From the NCBI GenBank assembly GCA_035647855.1, contig DASRMP010000002.1, forward strand, positions 1 through 59,065: a DNA stretch of 59,065 nt, written 5' to 3'. Both the position numbers and the translations under genes were made by a program. The notes under the pieces were generated by a model. That model did not search any database, was not told where the DNA came from, and saw nothing but the letters and a program-made list of their open reading frames with translations. How positions within the stretch are numbered: the first letter of the stretch is position 1; each line of letters opens with the position of its first letter. The DNA comes from JAAZBW01 sp035647855. GTDB taxonomy: Bacteria; Actinomycetota; Actinomycetes; Actinomycetales; Actinomycetaceae. Below are positions 1-8,414 of this stretch, in pieces.

Positions 1-312
1 GGTTCATCACGTTCGGCCTACTGCTCGCTGCCGTGTTTGCGTTCGCTCTGGCAATCGTGACGCGCGGCTGGAGCGAGATCTCCATGTCGGACTCGTTCTG
101 GCTCATGATGATCTGGTTCGGTCCCATCCTGGCGATGGAGCGGCGGTCGAGCACGAAAGCGAAGACTGCGCCCGTGATCATCCCGATGGGACCGAACCAG
201 ATCATCATGAGCCAGAACGAGTCCGACATGGAGATCTCGCTCCAGCCGCGCGTCACGATTGCCAGAGCGAACGCAAACACGGCAGCGAGCAGTAGGCCGA
301 ACGTGATGAACC
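1..312. repeat. Perfect 128-bp inverted repeat (fold-back) at window edge
   Basis: Bases 1-128 are the exact reverse complement of 185-312, with a 56-base unique spacer (129-184). The repeat starts at the first base of the window and lies inside a coding region, so the reading frame of the minus-strand gene runs into its own antisense. A perfect fold-back of this kind at a sequence end is typical of a chimeric read or amplification artefact rather than a biological repeat. Bases 1-128 should therefore not be trusted as genomic order. Confidence 0.9.
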
Positions 313-406
313 GGCCGTACCGCGGCGCTCGGCGGTGGCGCACCTCCACGGGACCGTCCGCAGTGATTCCGTCGGGCTCTGACTGTTCGGATGTGGTGCC
401 GCTCAT
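129..406 (-). CDS. Small membrane protein, C-terminal end lost in fold-back
   Basis: The ATG at 406-404 opens a frame whose first about 93 residues are unique sequence. A polar N-terminus (about 1-25) leads to a basic RHRRAPRYGR stretch at about 23-32. Two hydrophobic segments follow, at about 33-52 and 64-88, and then a basic LDRRS motif. Small two-helix proteins with an APRY...DRRS pattern are common in actinobacteria next to purine genes, and this one follows the SCP-like gene in the same direction. I do not know its function. The true stop is not visible because the sequence folds back on itself below base 129; the gene probably ends a few codons further on. The frame seen below 129 is antisense of the gene itself and is not real. 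Confidence 0.6.
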
Positions 407-473
407 GGCGCCTTTCGGGGCAGACTCGCCGTGCTACTCGTTCGGGCGTCGCCAGCCTAGTCGTCCGGCCACC

Positions 474-518
474 GAGGAGTCTCGCTCAGAGGAGTCTCGC
501 TCAGAGGAGTCTCGCTCA
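474..518. repeat. 15-bp tandem repeat, three copies, starting at a stop codon
   Basis: The unit GAGGAGTCTCGCTCA occurs three times without change (474-488, 489-503, 504-518). On the minus strand the first unit begins with the TGA stop of the SCP-like gene, so the repeat extends from the stop into the 3' flank. It looks like simple replication slippage. Confidence 0.8.
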
Positions 519-899
519 GATCTGCCCCAGCGGCAGGTAGTCGCTCAGGTCTGCACGCGTCCCCGACGCGTGAATCCGCCCGGCAGCGTCCGCCTCTGCC
601 CACGTCAGCCTTCCGGTCGCGAGTTCGAGCCATGTCCGCGGATCCATCTCGACGACGTTGGCCGGGGTACCGCGCGTGTGCCGCGGTCCCTCGATCACCT
701 GGACCGCCCCGGCGGGCGGCACCCGGACCTCCACACTCCGGCCGGGATGTGCTTCGGCGAGCAGGCCGAGCGTCCAGCGGACCGCGGTGAGCAGTTCGGG
801 CCGGCTCGGCGCGGGATCGTCGTCGTCGACGACCGCGAGGACCGCGAGGACCGCAGCAAGTGCCGCGCGACCGGCCTCGGTGGTGATGCGGGCTGCCAT
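516..899 (-). CDS. SCP-like (sterol carrier family) protein
   Basis: This 127-residue protein resembles the bacterial orthologues of sterol carrier protein 2 encoded beside purF in many actinobacteria (in Mycobacterium tuberculosis the gene next to purF). Visible features are an alanine-rich first helix, a central VEVRVPPAGAVQVIEG strand region (about 57-72), and a C-terminal half matching the family pattern, including MDPRTWLELATGRLTW (about 85-100). It ends with a GTRADLSDYLPL tail. The family's ligand is not established in bacteria; lipid binding is inferred from the fold. It lies 204 bases downstream of gdhA in the same direction. The purF/purM genes that usually follow would be beyond the left edge. 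Confidence 0.75.
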   Translation of the reverse strand: MAARITTEAGRAALAAVLAVLAVVDDDDPAPSRPELLTAVRWTLGLLAEAHPGRSVEVRVPPAGAVQVIEGPRHTRGTPANVVEMDPRTWLELATGRLTWAEADAAGRIHASGTRADLSDYLPLGQI

Positions 900-1103
900 G
901 GAACGATTATCGCCGGGCGAATGGCCAAGATGTCCATGCCGTCTCGGTGATGCCGCTGAACAACACAGTAGAAATCCGGTACCCGTCAGACCGGTCTCTG
1001 CGAAGTCCTCGGCCGGATCGGGCCGTTCATCGCCATGACGCTGATGTTCCGGGTTGTTCCGGGCGCTTCTGGCCGTGGTGACCGACGAGAGGGCACTGTC
1101 GGC

Positions 1104-2450
1104 TCAGATGATGCCCTGAGCCAGCATCGCGTCCGCGATACGCCGGAAGCCCGCGATGTTGGCACCCGCCACGTAATCGCCCTCCGAGCCGTACTCGGCG
1201 GCGGTCTCCGCGCAGGTGTCGTGGATATCGACCATGATCTCTTCGAGCCTGCCGATCGTGCGCTCGAACGTCCAGTGACTGCGCGACTGGTTCTGCTCCA
1301 TCTCGAGAGCGGACGTCGCCACACCACCGGCGTTGGCCGCCTTGCCCGGCGCGAACAGCACGTGCGACTCCTGGAGCGTGTGCAGCGCCTGCGGGGTGGT
1401 GGGCATGTTCGCGCCCTCCGCGACGGCGAGCACGCCATTCCTGATCAGCGACTCCGCGCCGGCCTCCGGCAGCTCGTTCTGGGTCGCGCACGGGAGCGCG
1501 ACGGTGCAGGGCACGTCCCAGACGGACCCGTCACCCTTCGCGTGGAAGGTGGCCCTCCGACGTCGAGCGGCGTAGTCGGCCACCCGGCCTCGCCTGACTT
1601 CCTTCACCTCGCGGAGGATCTCGACGTCGATGCCGTCCTCGTCCACCACGTAGCCCGAGGAATCCGAGATGGTGACGGGGATCGCCCCCATCTGCTGCGC
1701 CTTGTCCACTGCGTAGATCGCCACGTTGCCCGATCCCGAGATGACCACGCGCTGTCCCTCCATGGCCTGCCCGATGCTGTGCAGCATCCGGTCGGCGAAG
1801 ATGACGACGCCGTACCCGGTTGCCTCGGTGCGTCCCTTCGAGCCGCCCCAGAGCACGCCCTTCCCCGTCAGGACGCCGGTCTCGTACCGGTTCTCGAGCC
1901 TCCGGTACTGGCCGAAAAGGTAGCCGATCTCGCGGGCACCCACGCCGATATCACCGGCCGGGACGTCGGTCTCCCAGCCGATGTGGTGGTAGAGCTCGGT
2001 CATGAGTGACTGGCAGAAACGCATGACTTCGTTGTCGGACTTGCCGTGCGGGTCGAAGTCCGAACCGCCCTTGCCGCCGCCGAGTCCCATTCCGGTGAGC
2101 GCATTCTTGAAGATCTGCTCGAAGCCAAGGAACTTGATGATGCCCCGATTGACCGACGGATGGAACCTCAGGCCGCCCTTGTAGGGTCCGAGCGCTGAGT
2201 TGTACTGGACCCGGTATGCGCGGTTGACCTGGACCTTTCCTGCGTCGTCGATCCAGGGGACCCTGAAGAGGATCTGCCTCTCGGGCTCGACGAGCCGTTC
2301 GAGAAGGGCCACATCCTCGTACTCCGGGTGGCGATCTATCACCGGCGAGAGCGTCTCGAAGATCTCGTGCACCGCCTGGTGGAACTCCATCTCGCCCGGA
2401 TTGCGGTGCAACACCGTCTCGAAAACGCGCGCGATGTACGAGTTCTCCAT
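1104..2450 (-). CDS. gdhA: NADP-specific glutamate dehydrogenase
   Basis: GdhA catalyses reductive amination of 2-oxoglutarate with ammonia and NADPH to give glutamate. The 448-residue length is right for the hexameric bacterial enzyme. The substrate-binding motif PYKGGLRFHP (about 89-98, K91), the catalytic GGGKGG loop (K127) and the catalytic Asp in PAGDIGVG (D167) are present. A dinucleotide-binding GSGNVA lies at about 239-244. The ATG is only 14 bases downstream of the purL stop, so the two genes are probably cotranscribed. This is unusual, since gdhA is normally monocistronic, and it places ammonia assimilation behind the PurL step of purine synthesis. No residue looks abnormal. Confidence 0.95.
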   Translation of the reverse strand: MENSYIARVFETVLHRNPGEMEFHQAVHEIFETLSPVIDRHPEYEDVALLERLVEPERQILFRVPWIDDAGKVQVNRAYRVQYNSALGPYKGGLRFHPSVNRGIIKFLGFEQIFKNALTGMGLGGGKGGSDFDPHGKSDNEVMRFCQSLMTELYHHIGWETDVPAGDIGVGAREIGYLFGQYRRLENRYETGVLTGKGVLWGGSKGRTEATGYGVVIFADRMLHSIGQAMEGQRVVISGSGNVAIYAVDKAQQMGAIPVTISDSSGYVVDEDGIDVEILREVKEVRRGRVADYAARRRRATFHAKGDGSVWDVPCTVALPCATQNELPEAGAESLIRNGVLAVAEGANMPTTPQALHTLQESHVLFAPGKAANAGGVATSALEMEQNQSRSHWTFERTIGRLEEIMVDIHDTCAETAAEYGSEGDYVAGANIAGFRRIADAMLAQGII

Positions 2451-2464
2451 AGTGTCCCTTCGGG

Positions 2465-4762
2465 TCAGAAACGGGAGCGGAGGGGCGCTTCGCGTGCCTC
2501 GCGCAACCCGGCCACACCAAGCCTACCCACGCCCTTAATTGTCAGCGCGTCGCCTCCGGTGGTGCCGATCCTGAGCACGTGGACACCGTGTTTCGCGGCA
2601 AGTCCCTCAAGTCCGAGTTCATCGATCTCGTCGACGGCGATGAGCGCCCGGGCCCCCGACTCGGAGAAGAGCAGGGTGGCGAGGTCGATCTCGTCGCGCT
2701 CGGCCAGCTCCTCAAGGTCGATCTCCGCGCCGATCCCGAATCGGGTCACTGCCTCCGCGAGCGCCTGTGTGAGCCCGCCGGCCGCGAGGTCGTGCGATGC
2801 CCGGGACAGTCCCTGGGTCGCGGCGTCGATCAGGAGCGCGGAGAGGTCGGCCTCCGCTTCCAGGTCCACGCGCGGAGGGCGGCCACCCAAGTGGCCATGC
2901 ACGACGTCCGCCCAGACCGATCCAGAGAGTTCGTTCGCGGTGCGGCCGATCAGATAGATCGCCAGATTCTCCTGGTACCAACCGGAGGGGATTGCGCGGG
3001 ACACGTCGTCCATCACACCGAGCACGCAGACCACCGGAGTGGGGTTGATCGAGGAGTCGACGCGGCCGGGCTCGCCGGTCGAGTTGTAGAGCGATACGTT
3101 GCCGCCCGTCACGGGAATCTCCAGCTCCTGGCAGCCGTCTGCCAGTCCGGTGATCGCCTGCACGAGTTGCCACATCGCATCGGGGTCCTCCGGGGAACCG
3201 AAGTTGAGGCAGTCGCTCACCGCGACCGGACGCGCGCCCACGGCTGAAACGTTGCGGACCGCCTCCGCGAGCGCCTGCTGTGCCCCCGCGTAGGGGTCGA
3301 GCTTGGAGAAGCGCCCATTTGCGTTGCCCGCGATCGCAACTCCGAGCCCGGTGACCTCATCGACGCGAACCACGCCTGCGTCGTCGGGTGCCGCGAGAGC
3401 GGTGTTGCCCTGGACGTAGCGATCGTACTGATCCGTGAAGAGTGCCTTCGACGCCATGTTGGGCGAGGCCACTACGGCGTCGAACTGCTCGCGCAACTGC
3501 TCCTGGCCGTTGGGCCGCTCCAGCTTCTCCGCGGCGTCGGCATTCAGTTGGTCCTGCCACGCGGGCTTCGCGTACGGGCGGTCGTACGACGGCGAGTCGA
3601 CGGCGACGGTGCGCGGATCGACGTCGACGATACGGTGACCGTGGTGGTCGATGGTGAGCCGTCCCGTGTCGGTGAGTTCGCCGATGACGGAGGTCTCGAT
3701 GTCCCATTTCCGTGCGATCCCAAGGAATTTCGGGAGGTCGTCCGGCGTGACGATCGCCATCATGCGCTCCTGCGACTCCGACATGAGGATCTCGCCGGCG
3801 TTGAGCGTTGGGTCGCGCAGCAGGACGGTATCCAGCTCGATGTGCATGCCGCCGTCGCCGTTGGCGGCGAGTTCGGAGGTCGCGCAGGAGATTCCGGCGG
3901 CGCCGAGGTCCTGGATGGCCTGGATGACGCCCGCCTCGTACATCTCGAGGCAGCACTCGATGATCATCTTCTCCTGGAAGGGGTCGCCCCTCTGGACCGT
4001 GGGCCGCGTGGTCGGCCCGTCTTCCTCGAACGTCTCGGACGCGAGGATGGAGGCCCCACCGATGCCGTCCCCGCCCGTGCGTGCACCGAGGAGAACAACC
4101 TTGTTCCCGGTACCCGATGCGTTCGCCAGGAGGATCTCGTCCGCGCGGAGCACACCGAGACACTGCGCGTTCACGAGCGGGTTCGTCTGATATGAGGGAT
4201 CGAACTCCGCCTCGCCTGTGACATTCGGCACCCCGAGGCAGTTTCCGTAACCACTGATGCCGGCAACCGCGCCGCGCACTATGCGTGCCGTGTCCGCGTT
4301 ATCGACCTCGCCGAAGCGCATATGGCCCGTCACTGCGATGGGGCGTGCCCCCATCGAGATGATGTCCCGGACGACACCGCCGATACCCGTTGCGGCGCCC
4401 TCGTACGGCTCGATATACGACGGATGGTTGTGCGACTCAATCTTGAAAGTGATCGCCCAGCCATCACCGATGTCGACGACGCCCGCGTTCTGCCCCATTC
4501 CGACGAGCAGGTTCTTGCGCATCGCCTGCGTGGTCTTCTGCCCGAACTGCTTGAGATGCCTCTTCGACGACTTGTACGAGCAGTGCTCGGACCACATCAC
4601 CGAGTACATGGCGAGTTCGGCCGCCGTAGGGCGCCGGCCGAGCAGGTTGACGATCATCTCGTACTCGCTGTCCGTGAGCCCCAGCTCCCGGTAGGGCATC
4701 TCCATCTCAGGGGACGCCGCGGCACCTTCCACGGTGTCCGGGACGTGCAGTGTCTCGGTCAT
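2465..4762 (-). CDS. purL: Phosphoribosylformylglycinamidine synthase subunit PurL
   Basis: PurL is the synthetase subunit of FGAM synthase. It uses ATP and ammonia, normally channelled from PurQ, to convert FGAR to FGAM. At 765 residues it is the short PurL type that needs separate PurS and PurQ. Signature segments are SVMWSEHCSYKSS (about 54-66, catalytic His60), ESHNHPSYIEPYEGAATG (about 112-130) and the repeated AIRS-like ATP-binding halves with GNVSLYNSTGEP (about 549). The ATG follows GGGAGG. It is split from purS/purQ by about 10 kb carrying a fatty-acid gene block, although all the purine genes share one direction. The visible PurQ partner lacks its catalytic Cys and His, so PurL may be fed by free ammonia here; that is an inference. 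Confidence 0.96.
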   Translation of the reverse strand: MTETLHVPDTVEGAAASPEMEMPYRELGLTDSEYEMIVNLLGRRPTAAELAMYSVMWSEHCSYKSSKRHLKQFGQKTTQAMRKNLLVGMGQNAGVVDIGDGWAITFKIESHNHPSYIEPYEGAATGIGGVVRDIISMGARPIAVTGHMRFGEVDNADTARIVRGAVAGISGYGNCLGVPNVTGEAEFDPSYQTNPLVNAQCLGVLRADEILLANASGTGNKVVLLGARTGGDGIGGASILASETFEEDGPTTRPTVQRGDPFQEKMIIECCLEMYEAGVIQAIQDLGAAGISCATSELAANGDGGMHIELDTVLLRDPTLNAGEILMSESQERMMAIVTPDDLPKFLGIARKWDIETSVIGELTDTGRLTIDHHGHRIVDVDPRTVAVDSPSYDRPYAKPAWQDQLNADAAEKLERPNGQEQLREQFDAVVASPNMASKALFTDQYDRYVQGNTALAAPDDAGVVRVDEVTGLGVAIAGNANGRFSKLDPYAGAQQALAEAVRNVSAVGARPVAVSDCLNFGSPEDPDAMWQLVQAITGLADGCQELEIPVTGGNVSLYNSTGEPGRVDSSINPTPVVCVLGVMDDVSRAIPSGWYQENLAIYLIGRTANELSGSVWADVVHGHLGGRPPRVDLEAEADLSALLIDAATQGLSRASHDLAAGGLTQALAEAVTRFGIGAEIDLEELAERDEIDLATLLFSESGARALIAVDEIDELGLEGLAAKHGVHVLRIGTTGGDALTIKGVGRLGVAGLREAREAPLRSRF

Positions 4763-4970
4763 TTCGCCTCCCGGTCTCGGTGGGGGTTCCGGCTGGAGTC
4801 TACCGAGCGCAGGTCACGGCGCCGCCATGCGTCCAAGGGGTGAAGGCATCCGCAGGCCCTGAACGGGCCAGGTTCTCTTCCCGCCAAGTTCGGGGCCGCA
4901 ACCCCTCTCCCGGTTGCCGGTCCGCAAGGGCATCACTCCCATGCCGGGTGGGCCGCTGGGGGATTTTCGC
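4763..4970. other. Intergenic start of repeat island 1, nothing recognised
   Basis: About 200 bases upstream of purL hold no convincing gene. A short ribosome site (GGGAGG) precedes purL, and I see no clear riboswitch or operator. Dispersed repeats begin at about 4971. Confidence 0.5.
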
Positions 4971-5098
4971 ACCTCGACTACGGGGGGCGAAGTTCCCCAG
5001 CAGGTCTGAAGTTCCCCAGCGCGCGGCCCAGACGAGGTTTGAAGTTCCCCACGGAGGTAACTCGGGGCAGCAGACGCGGTGCGAGGTTCCGCAGCGGC
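4971..5098. repeat. Class II repeats (GTTCCCCAGC), island 1
   Basis: Copies of (G)AAGTTCCCCAGC occur at about 4989-5000, 5008-5020 and 5041-5051, with a degenerate copy (GAGGTTCCGCAGC) at about 5083-5095. Linkers such as CCTCGACTACGGGG, CAGGTCTGAAGTTCCCC and CCCAGACGAGGT recur in reverse complement at 13560-13665 in island 2. The two islands are therefore diverged inverted copies rather than chance matches. Function is unknown. Confidence 0.75.
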
Positions 5099-5124
5099 GG
5101 GTTTCGCGCCGTTCGCAGCGCGAG

Positions 5125-5277
5125 GGCGCGCGTTCGTCACAAGAGGGCGCACGAGAGTCACGATGGCGCAGTGACGTCACTGCGCCATCGTGACGATCGT
5201 GCGCCCTCAGCATTTTCCGTGTGACGATCGTGCGCCCACGGCGCCGGGCCAGGAAGTGGAGGTGACGATCCCGCGCC
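5125..5277. repeat. Class I repeats (GGCGCACGATCGTCACA), island 1
   Basis: Two direct units (5125-5141, 5146-5161) lead into a palindrome centred at 5175/5176. Three inverted units follow (5191-5206, 5220-5236, 5261-5277). The same unit is arrayed at 13.1, 26.0 and 42.0 kb. This copy lies between divergent genes (purL and the ceramidase-like gene), so it cannot be only a terminator. The spacers are 4-25 bases and not CRISPR-like. Confidence 0.85.
5143..5208. repeat. 66-bp near-perfect palindrome in the class I array
   Basis: The inner 38 bases (5157-5194) are a perfect palindrome with half-site GTCACGATGGCGCAGTGAC. Beyond a two-base mismatch the arms continue as GAGGGCGCACGA (5143-5154) and its complement (5197-5208). 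The inner GGCGCAGTGACGTCAC is itself a variant of the 17-bp unit meeting its mirror image. The same core recurs exactly at 13433-13458 and with one mismatched pair at 26073-26112. Confidence 0.88.
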
Positions 5278-5378
5278 ACGGCTTGGCGACTGTGTTCGCC
5301 CTGGCGCGAGCCACGTCGAACATCCCCGGAAGAGCCGGTCCGGGGCGGGATGTCCAGTCACTCGCGTAGCCTGACGGA

Positions 5379-6122
5379 ATGGAAGGCGCCCTGACTTCGC
5401 TCGGTGCGTGGGACTCGGCCGCCGCGCTGGAGCTCGGGGCCGCCCTGCTCAAGGAGCCGAGTTACGCGCTGTCGAGTCTGGCGTACATCGTCGCCGCCGG
5501 CTTCTCTCGATCCGCGCCCGTGCCCTATGTGGTGCTGGTCGCCGGCATCGGCGTCGGATCTGTCGTGCAGCACGGCCCGGATCCCTCCTTCGCGGACCTC
5601 GCGCACGATATCCCGCTGGCGGGAATCTTGGTATTCGTAGCCGCCGACGCCGCAGCCGCGCTGACCGGAAACTCTCGCCGCTGGTGGTGGTGGGCAGCGC
5701 CCCTCGCGGCGCTTGTTCCTACCATCCTCATTGCCCCGCTCGCTGCCGACCTCGTTCAGGTGGGGATGGCAGCAATCGCGATCGCGCTGATGCTCGCCAG
5801 GGCACGGACGGAGCCCGACGCAAGGCGGAGGATACTCCTCGGGATTGGGCTTCTCGCCGTCGGCGGCAGCATAGGCCGGCTCTCCGAGGCCGGATGGCCG
5901 CTGCACACGCCCGACGCGATCATCCAAGGCCACGACATATGGCACCTGCTGTCCGCCGCCGCCCTCGTAGTGCTGGCGCCGCTGGTGGGACGGCATCGCG
6001 GCTCATTGCGGGCGGAACAACTCCACGGCCCATCGAAGGCGGAAGAGCCGCGCGCCGCATCAGTGACGGCGCGACGACGGTCCGCGAGCAACTGGGCGAC
6101 GAGATCAGCTCCAGCGAGCTGA
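5379..6122 (+). CDS. Ceramidase-like (CREST-type) integral membrane protein, possible frameshift near 3' end
   Basis: This 247-residue protein has about six or seven hydrophobic segments. Its conserved polar residues fit the alkaline ceramidase/CREST hydrolase superfamily: a Ser after the first segment (YALSS, about 29-33), H65 in VQHGPDPSFADLAHDIP with H76/D77, and a late HDIWH motif in a membrane segment. These would coordinate a metal ion. The substrate cannot be read from sequence. The last about 40 residues (after LVGRHRG) are Arg/Ser-rich and unconvincing. From about 6045 a different frame has strong GC third-position bias and reads ...SSSELTAHMIARLLSRHD... to a stop at 6196. The true C-terminus may therefore lie in that frame, through a frameshift at about 5990-6045, or a small separate gene may be present. 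Confidence 0.6.
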   Translation: MEGALTSLGAWDSAAALELGAALLKEPSYALSSLAYIVAAGFSRSAPVPYVVLVAGIGVGSVVQHGPDPSFADLAHDIPLAGILVFVAADAAAALTGNSRRWWWWAAPLAALVPTILIAPLAADLVQVGMAAIAIALMLARARTEPDARRRILLGIGLLAVGGSIGRLSEAGWPLHTPDAIIQGHDIWHLLSAAALVVLAPLVGRHRGSLRAEQLHGPSKAEEPRAASVTARRRSASNWATRSAPAS

Positions 6123-6206
6123 CGGCGCACATGATCGCGCGCCTGCTCTCGCGTCATGACCACGATGCCATGCTGCGTCTCCACGAGGACCATTGAGGTG
6201 CTGGCG

Positions 6207-8414
6207 TCAGCGCGATGCGTCCGCGGCCATCTCCTTCTGCGCCGCGCGCAGCACCTTCTCGTTCACCGGCTCCTTCCCGGCAGCCCGCTGCCGGCGCTCG
6301 TACTCGTGCACCTCGCGCTGGCGCTGCTCCTCGATTCCGGTGGCGATGGTGGCGCGCACGTGGACATCGTCGTACCCGAAGGCATCAACGAGGTCCCGCG
6401 CGTGCGGCCGCAGCCTCAACAAGATCCGGTTCACGTAGGACGTCACCGCCTGGGCGCGCTGTGAGTTCATGCGGCCATTGACCAAATACCAGGAGAGGTG
6501 CTTCTCGATCAGCGTCAGACCATGGAGGTCGCGCAGGCGAGTCAGCACGCGGCGGGTTGCGCCGTCGTCGACCCTTCCAAGAGCGGCCGTGAACGCCTCC
6601 CACTGCAGCAACTCGGCGTGAGCCATGGCGGCCTCGATCAGATCGTTCTGGTAGGCGTTGAAGACCGCCACCTGCTCGTCGGGCGGAAGCTTCCTGGCCC
6701 CGCGCAGTGCGAGCGCCACCTCCTCGACCAGCGTCTCCACCCGGTCCTCCAGCAGTTCCCGCTGAGTGTCCTCGGATCGCAGGTGGCCGGCGCTGCGCGC
6801 CATCGAACCGGTGTCCCGGATCGACTGCGCCGCGCGGCGCAGCGGCGTGCGGTGCAACGTCATGTCGGCGGCGCGGGCGGCGACCCACCGCACGGTCCCG
6901 CCCACATCCATCTTGGTCATCGCGCGGGAGTAGTCCGTCAGCAGGCGCTTGCCGATCAGCTGGAGCAGGACGTTGTTGTCACCCTCGAACGTCACATAGA
7001 CGTCCACGTCTTCGCGCAGAGACGTCAGGCGGTTCTCCGTCATGTACCCCGCGCCGCCGCAGGCCTCGCGGGCTTCCTGCAGTGCGTCGAGGGCGAGCCA
7101 GGTGGCGGTCACCTTGGCAGCCGCCGCCTGGGTCTCGAGGTCCTGACGGTCCTCGTCGGTGCCGTGCCGGCCGGAGAACACCTCGTCGAAACGATCGAGC
7201 AACTCGTTCTGGGCGAACGCCGCGGCGTAGGTACGGGCGAGCAACGGGAAGAGCCGGCGTTGGTGGCGCTGGTAGTCGAGAATCTTGACCTCGGCATGCC
7301 GGTCCGCGCCGGTGAACTGCCTGCGCTCGGTGCCGTATTTGATCACGATGATGCTCGCGAGCTTGGCCGCCACCACGCTCGCGCCGGCGATCGAGATGCG
7401 GCCCTGGATGAGCGTGGACAGCATCGTGAAGAAGCGCCTGCCGGGCGAGTCGATCGGTGAGGAATAGGTGCCGTCGGCGGCAACATCGCCGTACCGGTTC
7501 AGCAGATTGAACCGAGGCACGCGGACGTGGTCGAAGGCCAGGCGGCCGTTGTCGACCCCGCGCAGTCCGCCCTTGAGTCCGTCGTCCTCGATCGTCACGC
7601 CGGGAGCGGGCACGAGGTTGCCGACGTCGTCGTGAACCCGGATGGGCACGTACAGCGCGTGGACGCCGTGGTTGACGCCCCTGGTGATGAGCTGCGCGAA
7701 GACGACGGCGGCTTGCCCGTCGGCGGCGGCGTTGCCGATGTACTCCTTCCACGCGGCCCGCACCGGTGTGTGGATGACGAACTCCTCGGTATCTGGGTCG
7801 AACTCTGCGGTGGTGAGCACGCCGGCCACGTTCGAGCCGTGACCGATCTCGGTCATCGCGAAGCTGCCCGGGGTGGTGAGGTCGATGGCGTCGCGGAGCC
7901 ACATGTCGTGGTGTTCACGGCTGCCGAGCTGATGGATGGCCGCGGCGAAGAGCCCGAACTGGACTCCGGCCTTGATCTGCAGTGACGGATCCGCGACGAG
8001 GATCTCCTCGAACGGCGCGAGGTGGCTCCCGGCTTCCCCGCCGCCTCCCACGTACTCCGGGAATCCTCTCCAGGGCAGCTCGCTGTCCCGGAGAAGCGCC
8101 ATCTGCTCGAGCACACGCTCCCGGTGCTCCGCCATGCCGAGGCCCTCCTGTTTGTGCAGCGCAGGATTCGCCATCTGGGTGCGCGCCTCACGGCGGACAT
8201 CCGCCCAGTGGCCGTCGATGAGATCGGCGAGTGCACCGACGTCGATCCGCTCACCGGCGGGCGGAACCTCGGTGTCCCCCGGATACGGGAGCGGCGCGCG
8301 GACGTCGGCGCCGGCGGCTCCGGGTGTCGGCGCGGAGGGAAGGGGCGTCATCTGCGGATCCGCGCCCAACTCGCGGGAGCCGATGTCTTGCGGATCGGTC
8401 TGGGTTGAAGTCAT
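6207..8414 (-). CDS. Acyl-CoA oxidase / acyl-CoA dehydrogenase family protein
   Basis: This 735-residue flavoprotein matches the acyl-CoA oxidase family in length and order: a Pro/Ala-rich leader (1-50), an N-terminal helical domain, a middle FAD-binding domain with SFAMTEIGHGSNV (about 186-198), a C-terminal catalytic domain and an extra oxidase-type C-terminal domain. The REACGGAGYMTENRL segment in the C-terminal half contains the family active-site region. It should catalyse the first step of fatty-acyl-CoA beta-oxidation, passing electrons to O2 or to an electron-transfer flavoprotein; sequence alone cannot decide which. The ATG overlaps the tetR stop by 4 nt (ATGA), so the regulator and enzyme are cotranscribed, divergently from the thiolase operon. 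Actinobacteria often have FadE5 at this position. Confidence 0.9.
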   Translation of the reverse strand: MTSTQTDPQDIGSRELGADPQMTPLPSAPTPGAAGADVRAPLPYPGDTEVPPAGERIDVGALADLIDGHWADVRREARTQMANPALHKQEGLGMAEHRERVLEQMALLRDSELPWRGFPEYVGGGGEAGSHLAPFEEILVADPSLQIKAGVQFGLFAAAIHQLGSREHHDMWLRDAIDLTTPGSFAMTEIGHGSNVAGVLTTAEFDPDTEEFVIHTPVRAAWKEYIGNAAADGQAAVVFAQLITRGVNHGVHALYVPIRVHDDVGNLVPAPGVTIEDDGLKGGLRGVDNGRLAFDHVRVPRFNLLNRYGDVAADGTYSSPIDSPGRRFFTMLSTLIQGRISIAGASVVAAKLASIIVIKYGTERRQFTGADRHAEVKILDYQRHQRRLFPLLARTYAAAFAQNELLDRFDEVFSGRHGTDEDRQDLETQAAAAKVTATWLALDALQEAREACGGAGYMTENRLTSLREDVDVYVTFEGDNNVLLQLIGKRLLTDYSRAMTKMDVGGTVRWVAARAADMTLHRTPLRRAAQSIRDTGSMARSAGHLRSEDTQRELLEDRVETLVEEVALALRGARKLPPDEQVAVFNAYQNDLIEAAMAHAELLQWEAFTAALGRVDDGATRRVLTRLRDLHGLTLIEKHLSWYLVNGRMNSQRAQAVTSYVNRILLRLRPHARDLVDAFGYDDVHVRATIATGIEEQRQREVHEYERRQRAAGKEPVNEKVLRAAQKEMAADASR

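Noticed and set aside
1..128. Real coding continuation of the first membrane protein
   Set aside because: The sequence is the exact reverse complement of the same gene, so the frame there is antisense text.
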